Shown: one piece after another, positions 19,104 through 27,351 of the stretch
Layout: each line of letters begins with the position of its first letter
Position numbering within the stretch: the first letter of the stretch is position 1
Assembly (NCBI GenBank): GCA_963810485.1
Contig: CAWENQ010000005.1
Coordinates: 496,001-560,000, forward strand
From: DATKFM01 sp963810485
GTDB lineage: Bacteria > Pseudomonadota > Alphaproteobacteria > Dongiales > Dongiaceae
Reading direction: 5' to 3'
Length of the DNA: 64,000 bases
Notes under the pieces: generated by a model
Database searches by the model: none
What the model saw: only the letters and a program-made list of their open reading frames with translations
Told to the model about the DNA's origin: nothing
Program-made: the position numbers and the translations under genes

Positions 19104-20096
19104 TCAGAGCCGGATCAGGCGCCGTTCAGCGAACCAATCCAGCGCTTGCCGCAGGCTGGCCTCCAGCGGCGTCTGCGGCATTCCCAGCTCGCGGATCGCT
19201 TTGGTTGAGTCGAAACGCATGGGTGTGCGGGCCAGCCTGACTCCCGCCAGGGGGGCGACCGGTGGCCTCTTTGTGACATTTGAAATGAGTTCGCTGATGG
19301 CCGCAGTGCTCCAGGCGAGCCAATAGGGAATGCTTCGGTCAGGCATCGGCCGCCCGGCCAAATTGCCGAGCAGCGCCAGGAGGTCCTTCATACGGATATT
19401 GCGGCCGCCCAGGATGTACCGCTCGCCGATGCGGCCCTTGTCCGCCGCCAGGATATGGCCCCGGGCGACGTCCTGGACATCCACCAGATTGAGCTCGCAA
19501 TCGAAATAGGCTGGCGCCTTGCCGTTGACAAAATCCAGCAGCATCCGCGACGGGGGCGTCATATGCACATCGCCGGCGCCGATCGGCAGCGTCGGATTGA
19601 CGATGACGACGGGCAGACCGTTCTTTGCCGCCTGCAGGGCCGCCTGCTCCGCCAGGAATTTCGACCGGCAATAAGGCCCGGGCATGTCGTCGACGGTCCA
19701 GGAAACGGTCTCATCGACGGTCGCGGGCGTCGGCCGGCGGAAACTCTTCAGGATCGATTCTGTCGAGGTGTAGACGATCCGTTCCAGCTTGGCTTCGGCG
19801 GCCGCCTCCAGCACGGCGACGGTGCCACGATAGTTCGTCGCCATGAAGATTTCGGGATCACTGGCCCAGAGGTTCGGATTGGCCGCCAAGTGGTACAGAC
19901 GATGCGTTCCGGCCATGGCCTGGCGCAGCGTGCCGGAGTCGAGGATCGAGCCGGTGATGATCTCCACGTCATCGGGCAATCCATCCGCGCCGGCCAGATC
20001 CAGCACGCGCACCTCGTCGCCTTGCTCGCGCAGCAGGCGCACCAGATGGCGGCCGACGAATCCGCCGCCGCCGGTCACCAGCGATCGTCTGTTCAT
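19104..20096 (-). CDS. hpnA: Hopanoid-associated sugar epimerase HpnA
   Basis: A 330-residue NAD-dependent epimerase/dehydratase of the extended SDR family found in hopanoid loci. Its sugar substrate is not firmly established. The Rossmann motif is VTGGGGFVGRHLVRLL. STESILKSFR precedes the catalytic region, and PYCRSKFLAEQ carries the YxxxK pair. NPTLPIGAGDVHMTPP is typical of HpnA. The start at 20096 (MNRRSLVTGG) overlaps the hpnC TGA (ATGA). The longer ORF that continues upstream in this frame is out-of-frame hpnC sequence. Confidence 0.93.
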   Translation of the reverse strand: MNRRSLVTGGGGFVGRHLVRLLREQGDEVRVLDLAGADGLPDDVEIITGSILDSGTLRQAMAGTHRLYHLAANPNLWASDPEIFMATNYRGTVAVLEAAAEAKLERIVYTSTESILKSFRRPTPATVDETVSWTVDDMPGPYCRSKFLAEQAALQAAKNGLPVVIVNPTLPIGAGDVHMTPPSRMLLDFVNGKAPAYFDCELNLVDVQDVARGHILAADKGRIGERYILGGRNIRMKDLLALLGNLAGRPMPDRSIPYWLAWSTAAISELISNVTKRPPVAPLAGVRLARTPMRFDSTKAIRELGMPQTPLEASLRQALDWFAERRLIRL

Positions 20097-20990
20097 GGGC
20101 GGCGCGTGCCGGTAGGCGCGGCGACAGCGTTGGCAGTGGCGGCCGGGCGCTTCGTCAGCAGGCCGTGGAAAATGCCGTGGAGGCCGCAGCCGAGGAACGC
20201 CGGCTTCGACAGCTTGACGCGCATCGCCAGGGGATCGCGCCGGCGCAGCAGAGCGGACAGCTTCTCGGCGATGCGCACGATGACGGCCGACTCCATGGCC
20301 AGATGGCGGCTGGTCAATTGCGCCGGCAACGTGCGGGCGAGGACGATGAGCCGGTCGGTGCTGTCGAGGCAGCGATCGATGACCGCGCGCATGCCGGCGG
20401 AGGATCGCGGCGCGTCCAGCTCCTCGACCGTCGTCTTCGCCGCCTGCAGCCAATCCTGCGGCAAATAGACGCGATTGAGCTGCCGGTAATCGTCCTGGCA
20501 ATCCTGCAGATGGTTGAGAACCTGCAAGGCGTTGCACAGCGCATCCGACGCGGGATAGCCGGCGCGGGACTCGCCGTGGAGGTCCAGCAGATAGCGGCCG
20601 ACCGGCGATGCCGACAGGAAGCAATAGCCCATCAGGTCGTCCCAGTCCTTGTAGCGCAGCTTCACCGCGTCCTGCTTGAAGGCGGCGACGAGATCGAGCC
20701 CATGCTGGGTCGTGACCTTGGTTTCGAGCAGGCTGGCGCGCAGCCGCACGGCTTTCTCATAGCCGGCATCTTGATGTTGCCCGCTCAACGCCGCGGCAAA
20801 GCCTTCGAGCCGCCTGACCTTTTCGTTGGCCGGCAGATCGGCTGCTGTCGGCGACATCGTCGATGGCGCGGGCGAACGCGTAGAACACCGCCACATGGGG
20901 ACGCAGCCGCGCCGGCAGCAGCCAGGAGCCGACGGGAAAGTTTTCCGTGCCGGCGTTCTTGCCCGAAGGCGTCTCGACCGCTGTCGTCAA
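20093..20990 (-). pseudogene. hpnC: Hydroxysqualene synthase HpnC, split by one frameshift
   Basis: Squalene/phytoene synthase-family enzyme that turns presqualene diphosphate into hydroxysqualene. The N-terminal frame from the TTG at 20990 reads ENFPVGSWLLPARLRPHVA and FARAIDDVADS. The rest, from AADLPANEKVRRLEGFAAAL through CQDDYRQLNRVYLP to the TGA at 20093, is in another frame. Removing one base near 20846, within a repeated GCAGC, gives a continuous 298-residue protein of normal length with both Asp-rich motifs. I therefore suspect an indel error or a very recent mutation. Loss would break squalene synthesis unless another route exists. GGGAAG precedes the start. It sits between hpnB and hpnA. 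Confidence 0.88.
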
Positions 20991-21005
20991 TTTCAGAACT
21001 TCCCT

Positions 21006-22184
21006 TTAGGCGGCGCCGGCCTGCCGGCCATAGTCGCGCCCTTTCCAGTGGCTGCCGCTGCCGAACCAATAGCGCCGCGCCGAATCCAGGGTCATGGCCA
21101 TATAGAGGAATGCGGCGGCCGGCAATGTCAGCGCCCAACCCGGCGGCAGAGCGAAATAGGCGATCGTCGGGCGATAGGCAAATGCCATCAGCAGCAGCGT
21201 CGCCAGGGCCAGGGCCGCAATCGAAGCCTGTCCATGCAGCGGATAGGCCAGGATCAGCAGCGGCGGCAGGAGATAGATCAGCGTCATGCCGAGCACCGTC
21301 CCCGCCAGCAGCCAGGCGGAATAGCGCAACTGCGTGAAGGCCGAGCGCGCCACCATCATCCAGATCGGCTGCAGATCGTCATAGACGCGCAGGCTGCGGC
21401 TGGTGTCGGTGAGGCCGAGCCACAGCTTGCCGCGGGCGCGCTTGACCAGCTTGGCCAGCGTACAGTCGTCGATCAGTGCGCCGCGCAAGGCGACGAGGCC
21501 GCCGATCCGCTCCAGCATCGACCGGCGGATCAGCACACAGCCGCCGGCGGCCGCGGCCATCGGCGACGCGTCGTCATTGGCGCGGGCGAAGGGATAGAGC
21601 TTCTGGAAGAAGAAGATGAATGCGGGGATCAACAGCTTCTCCCACAGGCTGCGGCAATTGAGCCGCGCCATCAGGGAGACGAGGTCGCGGTGGCTTGTCT
21701 CGGCCTTGGCAACGAGCGCACGCAAGGTATCGGGCGTGTGCACGATGTCGGCATCGCTGAAGAAGAAGAAGCTGGTGTCGGGCTGCCGCTCCACCGCCTG
21801 CGCGATGCCCTGCTGCTGCGCCCAGAGTTTCCCCGCCCAGCCCGCGGGCAACGGCTCTCCGGTCCGCATGATCGCGGAGTTTGCCGATGGCAGTGCGGCG
21901 ATCGCGGATCGGGCTTGCGCCGCGGTGGCATCGGTGCTGCGGTCATCGAGCAGGATGATCTGCATCGGCCCCGGGTAGTCCTGCGCCATCAAACTTCGCA
22001 GCACGTCGGCGATGGTCTCCTCCTCGTTGCGCGCCGGGACGATGGCGGCGACCGCCGGCCATTGCGGCAGGCCGGGGATGCTGGATGGGACGAAATACTG
22101 ATCGCTGCGCCAGAAGCCGCCATGAAAGGCGAGGAGATAGACCCACGCCAGCAGCGGCAGAAGCGTCAGCAGCCATAGCACCAT
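21006..22184 (-). CDS. hpnB: Hopanoid-associated glycosyltransferase HpnB
   Basis: Family 2-type glycosyltransferase with membrane helices, conserved in hopanoid clusters; the exact sugar acceptor is unproven. An N-terminal helix (LWLLTLLPLLAWVYLL) precedes the GT-A domain. That domain carries VPARNEEETI, LLDDRSTDAT, FFSDADIVHT and GALIDDCTLAKLVK. Several helices follow in the last third. The ATG at 22184 (MVLWLLTLL) has GGAGAGG 8 nt upstream and is preferred to the longer ORF from 22229. First gene of hpnB-hpnC-hpnA. Confidence 0.92.
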   Translation of the reverse strand: MVLWLLTLLPLLAWVYLLAFHGGFWRSDQYFVPSSIPGLPQWPAVAAIVPARNEEETIADVLRSLMAQDYPGPMQIILLDDRSTDATAAQARSAIAALPSANSAIMRTGEPLPAGWAGKLWAQQQGIAQAVERQPDTSFFFFSDADIVHTPDTLRALVAKAETSHRDLVSLMARLNCRSLWEKLLIPAFIFFFQKLYPFARANDDASPMAAAAGGCVLIRRSMLERIGGLVALRGALIDDCTLAKLVKRARGKLWLGLTDTSRSLRVYDDLQPIWMMVARSAFTQLRYSAWLLAGTVLGMTLIYLLPPLLILAYPLHGQASIAALALATLLLMAFAYRPTIAYFALPPGWALTLPAAAFLYMAMTLDSARRYWFGSGSHWKGRDYGRQAGAA

Positions 22185-22232
22185 TGAGCAGACCTCTCCG
22201 CGGCGTCGGTGCCGCGAAACCTGTAACACGTA

Positions 22233-22250
22233 TTATCAAGTTATATCAAT
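22233..22250. promoter_or_regulatory. Tandem TATCAA motif upstream of hpnB
   Basis: TATCAA at 22234-22239 and 22244-22249, spaced 10 bp, about 50-65 bp before the hpnB start. On the coding strand it reads TTGATATAACTTGATAAT, matching the dxs-upstream motif in most positions. The location fits a promoter or operator for the hpnBCA block. Confidence 0.4.
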
Positions 22251-22396
22251 AAGTTGATGGATGCAACGCGCAGACCGATCCGCGGATGGCATATGGGTTT
22301 CTTCTTGCAAGGGGCGCTGCCCGCCGCTACCGCTAGCAAACCGCTGTGACGGGGGGCTGGACGGCGGGCTTGGCGGAATGGCGAGGGATCCAATCG

Positions 22397-23590
22397 ATGC
22401 AGATGGCTGCGGCAAAGCCGGAGACGGAACGGCGGCGGATTACGGTCCTGGGCTCAACGGGCTCGGTGGGCTGCAATACCATCGACCTGATCGACCGCAA
22501 CCCCGACGCCTATGAAATCGAGGCGCTGACCGCCTATAGCAACGTGCCGCTGCTGGCCGAACAGGCGAAGCGGCTGCGGCCGCGCCAGGCGGTGATCGGC
22601 GATGCCGCCAAATACAAGGACCTGAAGGCGGCGCTGAGCGGCACCGGCGTGGAAGTTGCGGCGGGAGCCACCGCGGTGGCCGAGGCGGGCGCGCGGCCGG
22701 CGGATTGGGTGATGTCCGCCATCGTCGGCGCGGCCGGCCTGGAGGCAACGCTGGCGGCGGTGCGCCGCGGCGCGGTGGTGGCCCTGGCCAACAAGGAAAC
22801 CCTGGTTTGCGCCGGCGACCTGATCATGGCGGAGATCGCCCGTCACGGCGCGGTGCTGCTGCCGGTGGACTCCGAGCATAGCGCCATCTTCCAGGTATTC
22901 GATTTCAAGCAGAAGGACGCGGTGGAGAAGATCATCCTCACGGCGTCCGGCGGCCCATTCCGCAAGACAGACATGGCCGCGATGGCGAAGATGACGCCGA
23001 AGCAGGCGGTGGCCCATCCCAACTGGGACATGGGCGCCAAGATCTCCGTCGATTCCGCCACCATGATGAACAAGGGCCTGGAACTGATCGAGGCGCATCA
23101 CCTGTTCGCGCTGCCGGGCGACCAGATCGACATCGTCGTCCATCCGCAGTCGGTGATCCATAGCCTGGTGGCCTATCGCGACGGCTCGGTGCTGGCGCAG
23201 CTGGGTTCCCCCGACATGCGCACGCCCATCGCCTATGCCCTGGGCTGGCCGCAGCGCATCGACTGCCCGGCGAAGCGGCTGAACCTGGCGGAGATCGCGT
23301 CTCTCACCTTCGAGGCGCCCGATCCCATCCGTTTCCCGGCGCTACGCCTGGCGCGCGAGGCGCTCAACACCGGCGGCACAGCACCGACGGTGCTGAACGC
23401 CGCCAATGAAGTGGCGGTCGCGGCCTTCCTGAAGGAAAAGATCGGTTTCCTGCAGATCGCGGAAGCCGTGGAGCGGACGTTGGAGGAGCTGCCGGCGGAA
23501 CCGCTGGCCTCGCTGGATCACCTGCGCATGATCGACGACCTCTCCCGGCGCACCGCGGCGACGATCCTGGAAAGCCTGCCGCAGAACTAG
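22397..23590 (+). CDS. dxr: 1-deoxy-D-xylulose 5-phosphate reductoisomerase
   Basis: Second MEP-pathway enzyme, making 2-C-methylerythritol 4-phosphate with NADPH. Hallmarks: LGSTGSVGCNTIDLI (NADPH-binding), ANKETLVCAGDL, the metal-binding PVDSEHSAIFQ, TASGGPFR, and HPNWDMGAKISVDSATMMNKGLE. ATG at 22397 (MQMAAAKPE) follows an AGGGA about 9 nt upstream and fits the family N-terminus better than the ORF start at 22346. About 397 residues. It stands alone on the plus strand, divergent from hpnB, at the edge of the hopanoid block. Confidence 0.97.
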   Translation: MQMAAAKPETERRRITVLGSTGSVGCNTIDLIDRNPDAYEIEALTAYSNVPLLAEQAKRLRPRQAVIGDAAKYKDLKAALSGTGVEVAAGATAVAEAGARPADWVMSAIVGAAGLEATLAAVRRGAVVALANKETLVCAGDLIMAEIARHGAVLLPVDSEHSAIFQVFDFKQKDAVEKIILTASGGPFRKTDMAAMAKMTPKQAVAHPNWDMGAKISVDSATMMNKGLELIEAHHLFALPGDQIDIVVHPQSVIHSLVAYRDGSVLAQLGSPDMRTPIAYALGWPQRIDCPAKRLNLAEIASLTFEAPDPIRFPALRLAREALNTGGTAPTVLNAANEVAVAAFLKEKIGFLQIAEAVERTLEELPAEPLASLDHLRMIDDLSRRTAATILESLPQN

Positions 23591-23597
23591 CCGCGTC

Positions 23598-23975
23598 TCA
23601 GGTATAAGCGAACAGGGCCCCGGCGACCCAGAGGCCGGCGGCGATCCAGCCGGCATACTCGGCATGGCGCCGGTACTCCTGCGCCAAGATGCTGTTTATG
23701 ACTCGGCCGGCATAGGCTTCCGGAAGGCCGGGATTCCGCTCCAGCATGTACCACAGCTCAGTGTGCCGGTGGTTCTGTTTCGGCGCCTGCTTGGATTTCA
23801 CGAATAAAATCACGGCAGCTATCGCAGACAATACAGCACCCGTGCGGAAGCACATTGCTGGAAACGGATAGAGGCCAACCATGAATGTGCAGATAGCGAG
23901 CCCGGCAAATCCGCAAGCCCTCCGAATCGATAACTTGGCGAGAATTCTGATGCGCTCCATGAACCGGTCTTTCAT
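23598..23975 (-). CDS. Hypothetical membrane protein
   Basis: A 125-residue protein I do not recognise. Three hydrophobic stretches are visible: about residues 20-35 (ACGFAGLAICTFMVGL), 40-60 (MCFRTGAVLSAIAAVILFV), and the C-terminal AGWIAAGLWVAGALFAY. A polar middle contains HRHTELWYMLERNPGLPE. It probably sits in the inner membrane. It converges with dxr with only 7 bp between stops. A later ATG at 23960 is an alternative start. Confidence 0.6.
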   Translation of the reverse strand: MKDRFMERIRILAKLSIRRACGFAGLAICTFMVGLYPFPAMCFRTGAVLSAIAAVILFVKSKQAPKQNHRHTELWYMLERNPGLPEAYAGRVINSILAQEYRRHAEYAGWIAAGLWVAGALFAYT

Positions 23976-24064
23976 GGCAAGTAGAACAGCACGAACCCGA
24001 GTATGGCACGCCTTTGGTTAACGGGGGGTTCAAATTTGTGGGATTACCGCGGCAGGAAAGCGCA

Positions 24065-24373
24065 CTACCTCACATAGGGCAAAGCCGGCAATGTCAGGAG
24101 CGCGGCCGCCGCCAGCCAAACCAGCATGGAGACATTGTCGCTCTCCCGTTGTCCCCGCACTTGTTCGACGACGGCAGCCGGAACACCGGCAGCGATCAGC
24201 GTGCCCAGAGATACCGCCAGCGAGGCAAAGTAGCCGCGCGCTGCGGCGCTCGTGCCAACGAACTCCGGGAGCCATATCGGCGATAGGAAAAACAGCAGGG
24301 CGGCGACGGGCGAGAATAGTCCATTGATGATCGTGACCACGGCAACGGCCATGAAAAGGCCCTTTGGCGTCAT
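24065..24373 (-). CDS. Small membrane protein downstream of the symporter
   Basis: A 102-residue protein, largely hydrophobic, with three likely helices: MAVAVVTIINGLFSPVAALLF (about 9-30), SLAVSLGTLIAAGVPAAVV (about 50-70) and SMLVWLAAAALLTLPAL (about 80-97). No function recognised. Its ATG overlaps the TGA of the preceding gene (ATGA at 24370-24373), so it is translated with it and belongs to the symporter operon. The longer ORF from 24754 in this frame is out of phase with the preceding gene and is not real. Confidence 0.7.
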   Translation of the reverse strand: MTPKGLFMAVAVVTIINGLFSPVAALLFFLSPIWLPEFVGTSAAARGYFASLAVSLGTLIAAGVPAAVVEQVRGQRESDNVSMLVWLAAAALLTLPALPYVR

Positions 24374-24681
24374 TGGCCACCTATCTTCGGAAGCAGGTCG
24401 TAGGATCGCAGGATCAGGAAATAGGCATGACGCAGAAAGAAAAACCAGAAGGCCACAACCAATGGCAAGGCGAGCCCTTGCAAGAAGCGTGGCGTGACGA
24501 AGCTGCCGAGCACCAGCGACCAGTCGGTCAACTGGCGGAAGAACCGGAAGATGTAGTTGGGCGAGTTGGGTGGCAGAAACAGTGAAAACAAGAAGCGGCC
24601 GAGCAGCGTATAGGTCAATACGGCGGCGGCGTAGTTTGGAATGTGAAAGTACCAGAATTCCCAAAACTGGCCGCCGAGCAT
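24370..24681 (-). CDS. Small membrane protein, YggT-like
   Basis: A 103-residue membrane protein. TYTLLGRFLFSLFLPPNSPNYIFRFFRQLTD resembles, in short stretches, the YggT pattern of a helix followed by a re-entrant Pro segment and a 'RFxxxLTD' motif. The second half (LALPLVVAFWFFFLRHAYFLIL) is another helix. The YggT assignment is tentative. It lies about 90 bp after the symporter gene and overlaps the next small membrane gene by 4 nt. Both may be accessory to the transporter (inference from position). Confidence 0.65.
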   Translation of the reverse strand: MLGGQFWEFWYFHIPNYAAAVLTYTLLGRFLFSLFLPPNSPNYIFRFFRQLTDWSLVLGSFVTPRFLQGLALPLVVAFWFFFLRHAYFLILRSYDLLPKIGGQ

Positions 24682-24769
24682 TGTGGTTCCATCCGTTCAG
24701 GAAGAGCAGGCAAAAGAAAGGCTGGGCCCGTCGCCAGGCCCAGCCGGGTAACATAGCGATTGTGGCGGT

Positions 24770-26785
24770 TTAGTCGACCGCTGCCTGATGGGCAACTGCC
24801 TTGACGTCACCGCGCGGCACACGGATCGAGTTGATAAACTCCTGCATCTCACGCGACGGCGCGGGAGTGAACAGGCTGACCACGATCGTAACGATGAACG
24901 CCAGCGGGATGCCGAAGAGGCCGCAGGAGATGTTCCTGATGCCCCACCAGTTGGCGTTCGCGGTGATGTGAGCCTTCACCGCGGCATCGGCCGCCGCCGC
25001 CGCCGTCTTGATTTCCGCGGCGGCGGTATCGCCCGCGGCGGTGAGCGCCGCTGCAGCCTGGGTGGCGGCAGCCTTCAGTTCGGCAAGCTTTGCCAGCACG
25101 GCTTCGCCCTTGAACATCGTGACGAAGTTCTCGGGATAGTACTGGGTCATGATCAGGTAGAAGAGGCAGATGCCAAACCCCGCGATCATACCGGCAACCG
25201 CGCCTATATTGGTCGCACGCTTCCACCAGACGCCCAGAACAAGTGCTGGGAACAGACCGGACGCCGCGATCGAGAACGCCCAGGCCACCATGGATAGAAT
25301 GCCTGCGGGCTTTGTGCTGGCGACCCAGGCGGCAAAGACCGCCACGATGACCAGCAGCGCGCGTGACACGATCAAGCGGCGCTGCGTGCTCGCATGCCGG
25401 TCAATCATCCGGTAGTAGACGTCGTGGCTCAGCGCGTTGGCGATGGCCAACAGCAGGCCGTCCGCGGTGCTGAGCGCAGCCGCCAAGCCGCCCGCCGCGA
25501 CCAGGCCGGCAATGACGTATGGCAGGCCGGCGATTTCCGGCGTTGCCAGCACGATGGCGTCATTGTCGATCTTGAACTCGGCCGCCTGCAGGATGCCGTC
25601 GGCATTGCCGACGACGCCGACGCATTTCTTGAAGATCTCGGCCGCATTCGCCGCGTCGCAGGCGCCGACGAGGTCAAGACCCGCGCGGCCCCATGACGCG
25701 ACCCAGGCAGGCAACTGGTCGATCGGTTGGCCGATGACGTTGCTGTAGATTTCCCATTTCGCGAAGGCCGCATAGGACGGCGCCGTGAAGTAGAGCAGGA
25801 AGATGAAAAACAAGCTCCAGCCAACCGACATACGCGCCTGCTTGACGTTTGGCGTCGTGAAGTACCGCATCAGGATATGCGGCAAGGACGCCGTGCCGAT
25901 CATCAAACAGAAGATCAGCGCGAAGAAGTTAAGTGCAGCCACCGGATCGTACTCGCCTTTCGCATTTACGAAAGCATCCGAGTGGTGCTTGGCGATGCCC
26001 AGGGTGCTTTCGAGAGAGTGTATTTGTTCGAGCGCCTGGCCGTACATGATCTGCGGTATCGGAACGCCAGTCTTGCTGGTTGAGAGCAATACCACCGGGA
26101 TCAGGTAGGCGATGATCAGGATGATGTACTGCGCGACCTGCGTCCAGGTGACGGCCCGCATGCCGCCGAGCATCGAACAGACGAGGATGCCGAGCAATCC
26201 GACGAAGACGGCGATTTCGAACGAAATACCCAGGAATCGGGAAGCGATGATACCGACGCCGTAGATCTGCGCGACGACGTAGGTGAAGGACGCCGCCAGA
26301 AGGACGAGAATGCCGATGAACCGGGCGGCGTTTCCGCCGAAGCGCGCACCCAGAAAATCCGGCACCGTGTATTGGCCGAACTTGCGCAGATACGGCGCCA
26401 GAAGCACCGCGACCAGCACATAACCGCCGGTCCAGCCGAGCACGAAGGCCAGGCCGTCATATCCGAGGGCATAGAGCGAGCCGGCCATGCCGATGAAGGA
26501 GGCTGCGCTCATCCAGTCTGAGCCCGTCGCCATTCCATTGTAGAAAGCGGGCACGACCCGACCGGCAACATAGTACTCGGATATCTGTGCGGTCCGCGAC
26601 AGGATGCCGATGAAGGCATACACTGCGATCGTGAAGAAGATGAAGAGGTAGCCGATGATTTTATCGGGCACCCCAAGCTGTTCCAGGATGGCCAGCAAGA
26701 TGACAAAGGCGGCAAAGCCGCCCGTGTAGTACGCGTAAATCTTGCCGAGATTATCGAGGAAGCTGTTCTTTGTTGCGACGGCCAT
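24770..26785 (-). CDS. Sodium:solute symporter, large subunit (VC_2705 type, ActP-related)
   Basis: A 671-residue SSS-family permease, probably for acetate or a related small organic acid. At least 12 helices are visible. The family signature region GSDWMSAASFIGMAGSLYALGYDG and the STADGLLLAIANALSHDVYY segment are clear. An unusual Ala-rich, helical, charged insert of about 65 residues (about 560-625) lies between the last membrane segments. It is preceded 15 bp upstream by the DUF4212 small subunit that always accompanies this subfamily, and followed by two small membrane proteins. Divergent from the CBS/DUF294 gene pair. Confidence 0.93.
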   Translation of the reverse strand: MAVATKNSFLDNLGKIYAYYTGGFAAFVILLAILEQLGVPDKIIGYLFIFFTIAVYAFIGILSRTAQISEYYVAGRVVPAFYNGMATGSDWMSAASFIGMAGSLYALGYDGLAFVLGWTGGYVLVAVLLAPYLRKFGQYTVPDFLGARFGGNAARFIGILVLLAASFTYVVAQIYGVGIIASRFLGISFEIAVFVGLLGILVCSMLGGMRAVTWTQVAQYIILIIAYLIPVVLLSTSKTGVPIPQIMYGQALEQIHSLESTLGIAKHHSDAFVNAKGEYDPVAALNFFALIFCLMIGTASLPHILMRYFTTPNVKQARMSVGWSLFFIFLLYFTAPSYAAFAKWEIYSNVIGQPIDQLPAWVASWGRAGLDLVGACDAANAAEIFKKCVGVVGNADGILQAAEFKIDNDAIVLATPEIAGLPYVIAGLVAAGGLAAALSTADGLLLAIANALSHDVYYRMIDRHASTQRRLIVSRALLVIVAVFAAWVASTKPAGILSMVAWAFSIAASGLFPALVLGVWWKRATNIGAVAGMIAGFGICLFYLIMTQYYPENFVTMFKGEAVLAKLAELKAAATQAAAALTAAGDTAAAEIKTAAAAADAAVKAHITANANWWGIRNISCGLFGIPLAFIVTIVVSLFTPAPSREMQEFINSIRVPRGDVKAVAHQAAVD

Positions 26786-26800
26786 GATATTCCCCCTACC

Positions 26801-27070
26801 TCAGTCGACTTCGTGAACGTCGAATTCTTCGTCAATGGTGTTCTGCTTCCTGGCGTACCAGAAAATGAGAACGACGAAGATAATCAACGATCCCTGAGCC
26901 GCCATATAGAACCCTAACGGAAACCCGATGATTCGGATTTCGTTCAGTGACGGGGCGAACAGATGGACGATGAAACTAAAGAACAGCCAAATCGCCAAGC
27001 ACAGCCACATAAGGTTGCGCGTCTTGTGCCAATGGGCGATCTGCTTTTCACGAGACCCTTGGTCAGCCAT
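26801..27070 (-). CDS. DUF4212 small subunit of sodium/solute symporter
   Basis: An 89-residue protein with two helices (LMWLCLAIWLFFSFIVHLF and GFPLGFYMAAQGSLIIFVVLIFWYA) flanking APSLNEI, the standard DUF4212 design. It starts with a polar His/Lys segment and ends acidic (DEEFDVHEVD). Family members are always next to the large VC_2705-type symporter and are presumed a subunit. First gene of the four-gene minus-strand operon; GAGGAGGA-like sequence precedes its ATG. Confidence 0.92.
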   Translation of the reverse strand: MADQGSREKQIAHWHKTRNLMWLCLAIWLFFSFIVHLFAPSLNEIRIIGFPLGFYMAAQGSLIIFVVLIFWYARKQNTIDEEFDVHEVD

Positions 27071-27285
27071 GATATTTCAGTCCTCCTCTGCGAAGCCGCG
27101 GCGTGGTGCGTTGGCACTGGCCCGCTGCGGCTCTTCCGGCTGGGTTTCCCGCGGCGGTCTTTTTCGAACTTTGGCGAGAACTAACAACGCCCGCCTGCCG
27201 ACTCGCGCGAAGCCCCTTCTAGTTCAAGGTTTCATAAGGCCTGTTGCCGCGTCAACAATCCGACCGGTAACGTGGGGCGCTACAA

Positions 27286-27305
27286 ACCCCCTACTTTGGT
27301 GGGGT
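27286..27305. promoter_or_regulatory. Imperfect inverted repeat in the symporter/CBS divergent region
   Basis: ACCCC (27286-27290) and GGGGT (27301-27305) flank CTACTTTGGT; the inner AC/GT around TTTG extends the dyad. It lies in the 280-bp space between DUF4212 and the CBS gene pair, suitable for a regulator acting both ways. Related loci are controlled by CrbSR-type systems in Vibrio, but I cannot tie this sequence to that regulator. Confidence 0.3.
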
Positions 27306-27351
27306 AGCCCGCATCAATTTGTTCAAGGATTTCGATGACCGGTATGTCGCG

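Noticed and set aside
19104..20624. 506-residue version of HpnA with a long N-terminal extension
   Set aside because: The extension is hpnC read out of frame; the true start is the ATG at 20096 coupled to the hpnC stop.
24065..24754. 229-residue minus-strand ORF
   Set aside because: Its first half is out of phase with the coupled 24370-24681 gene; the real gene is 24065-24373.
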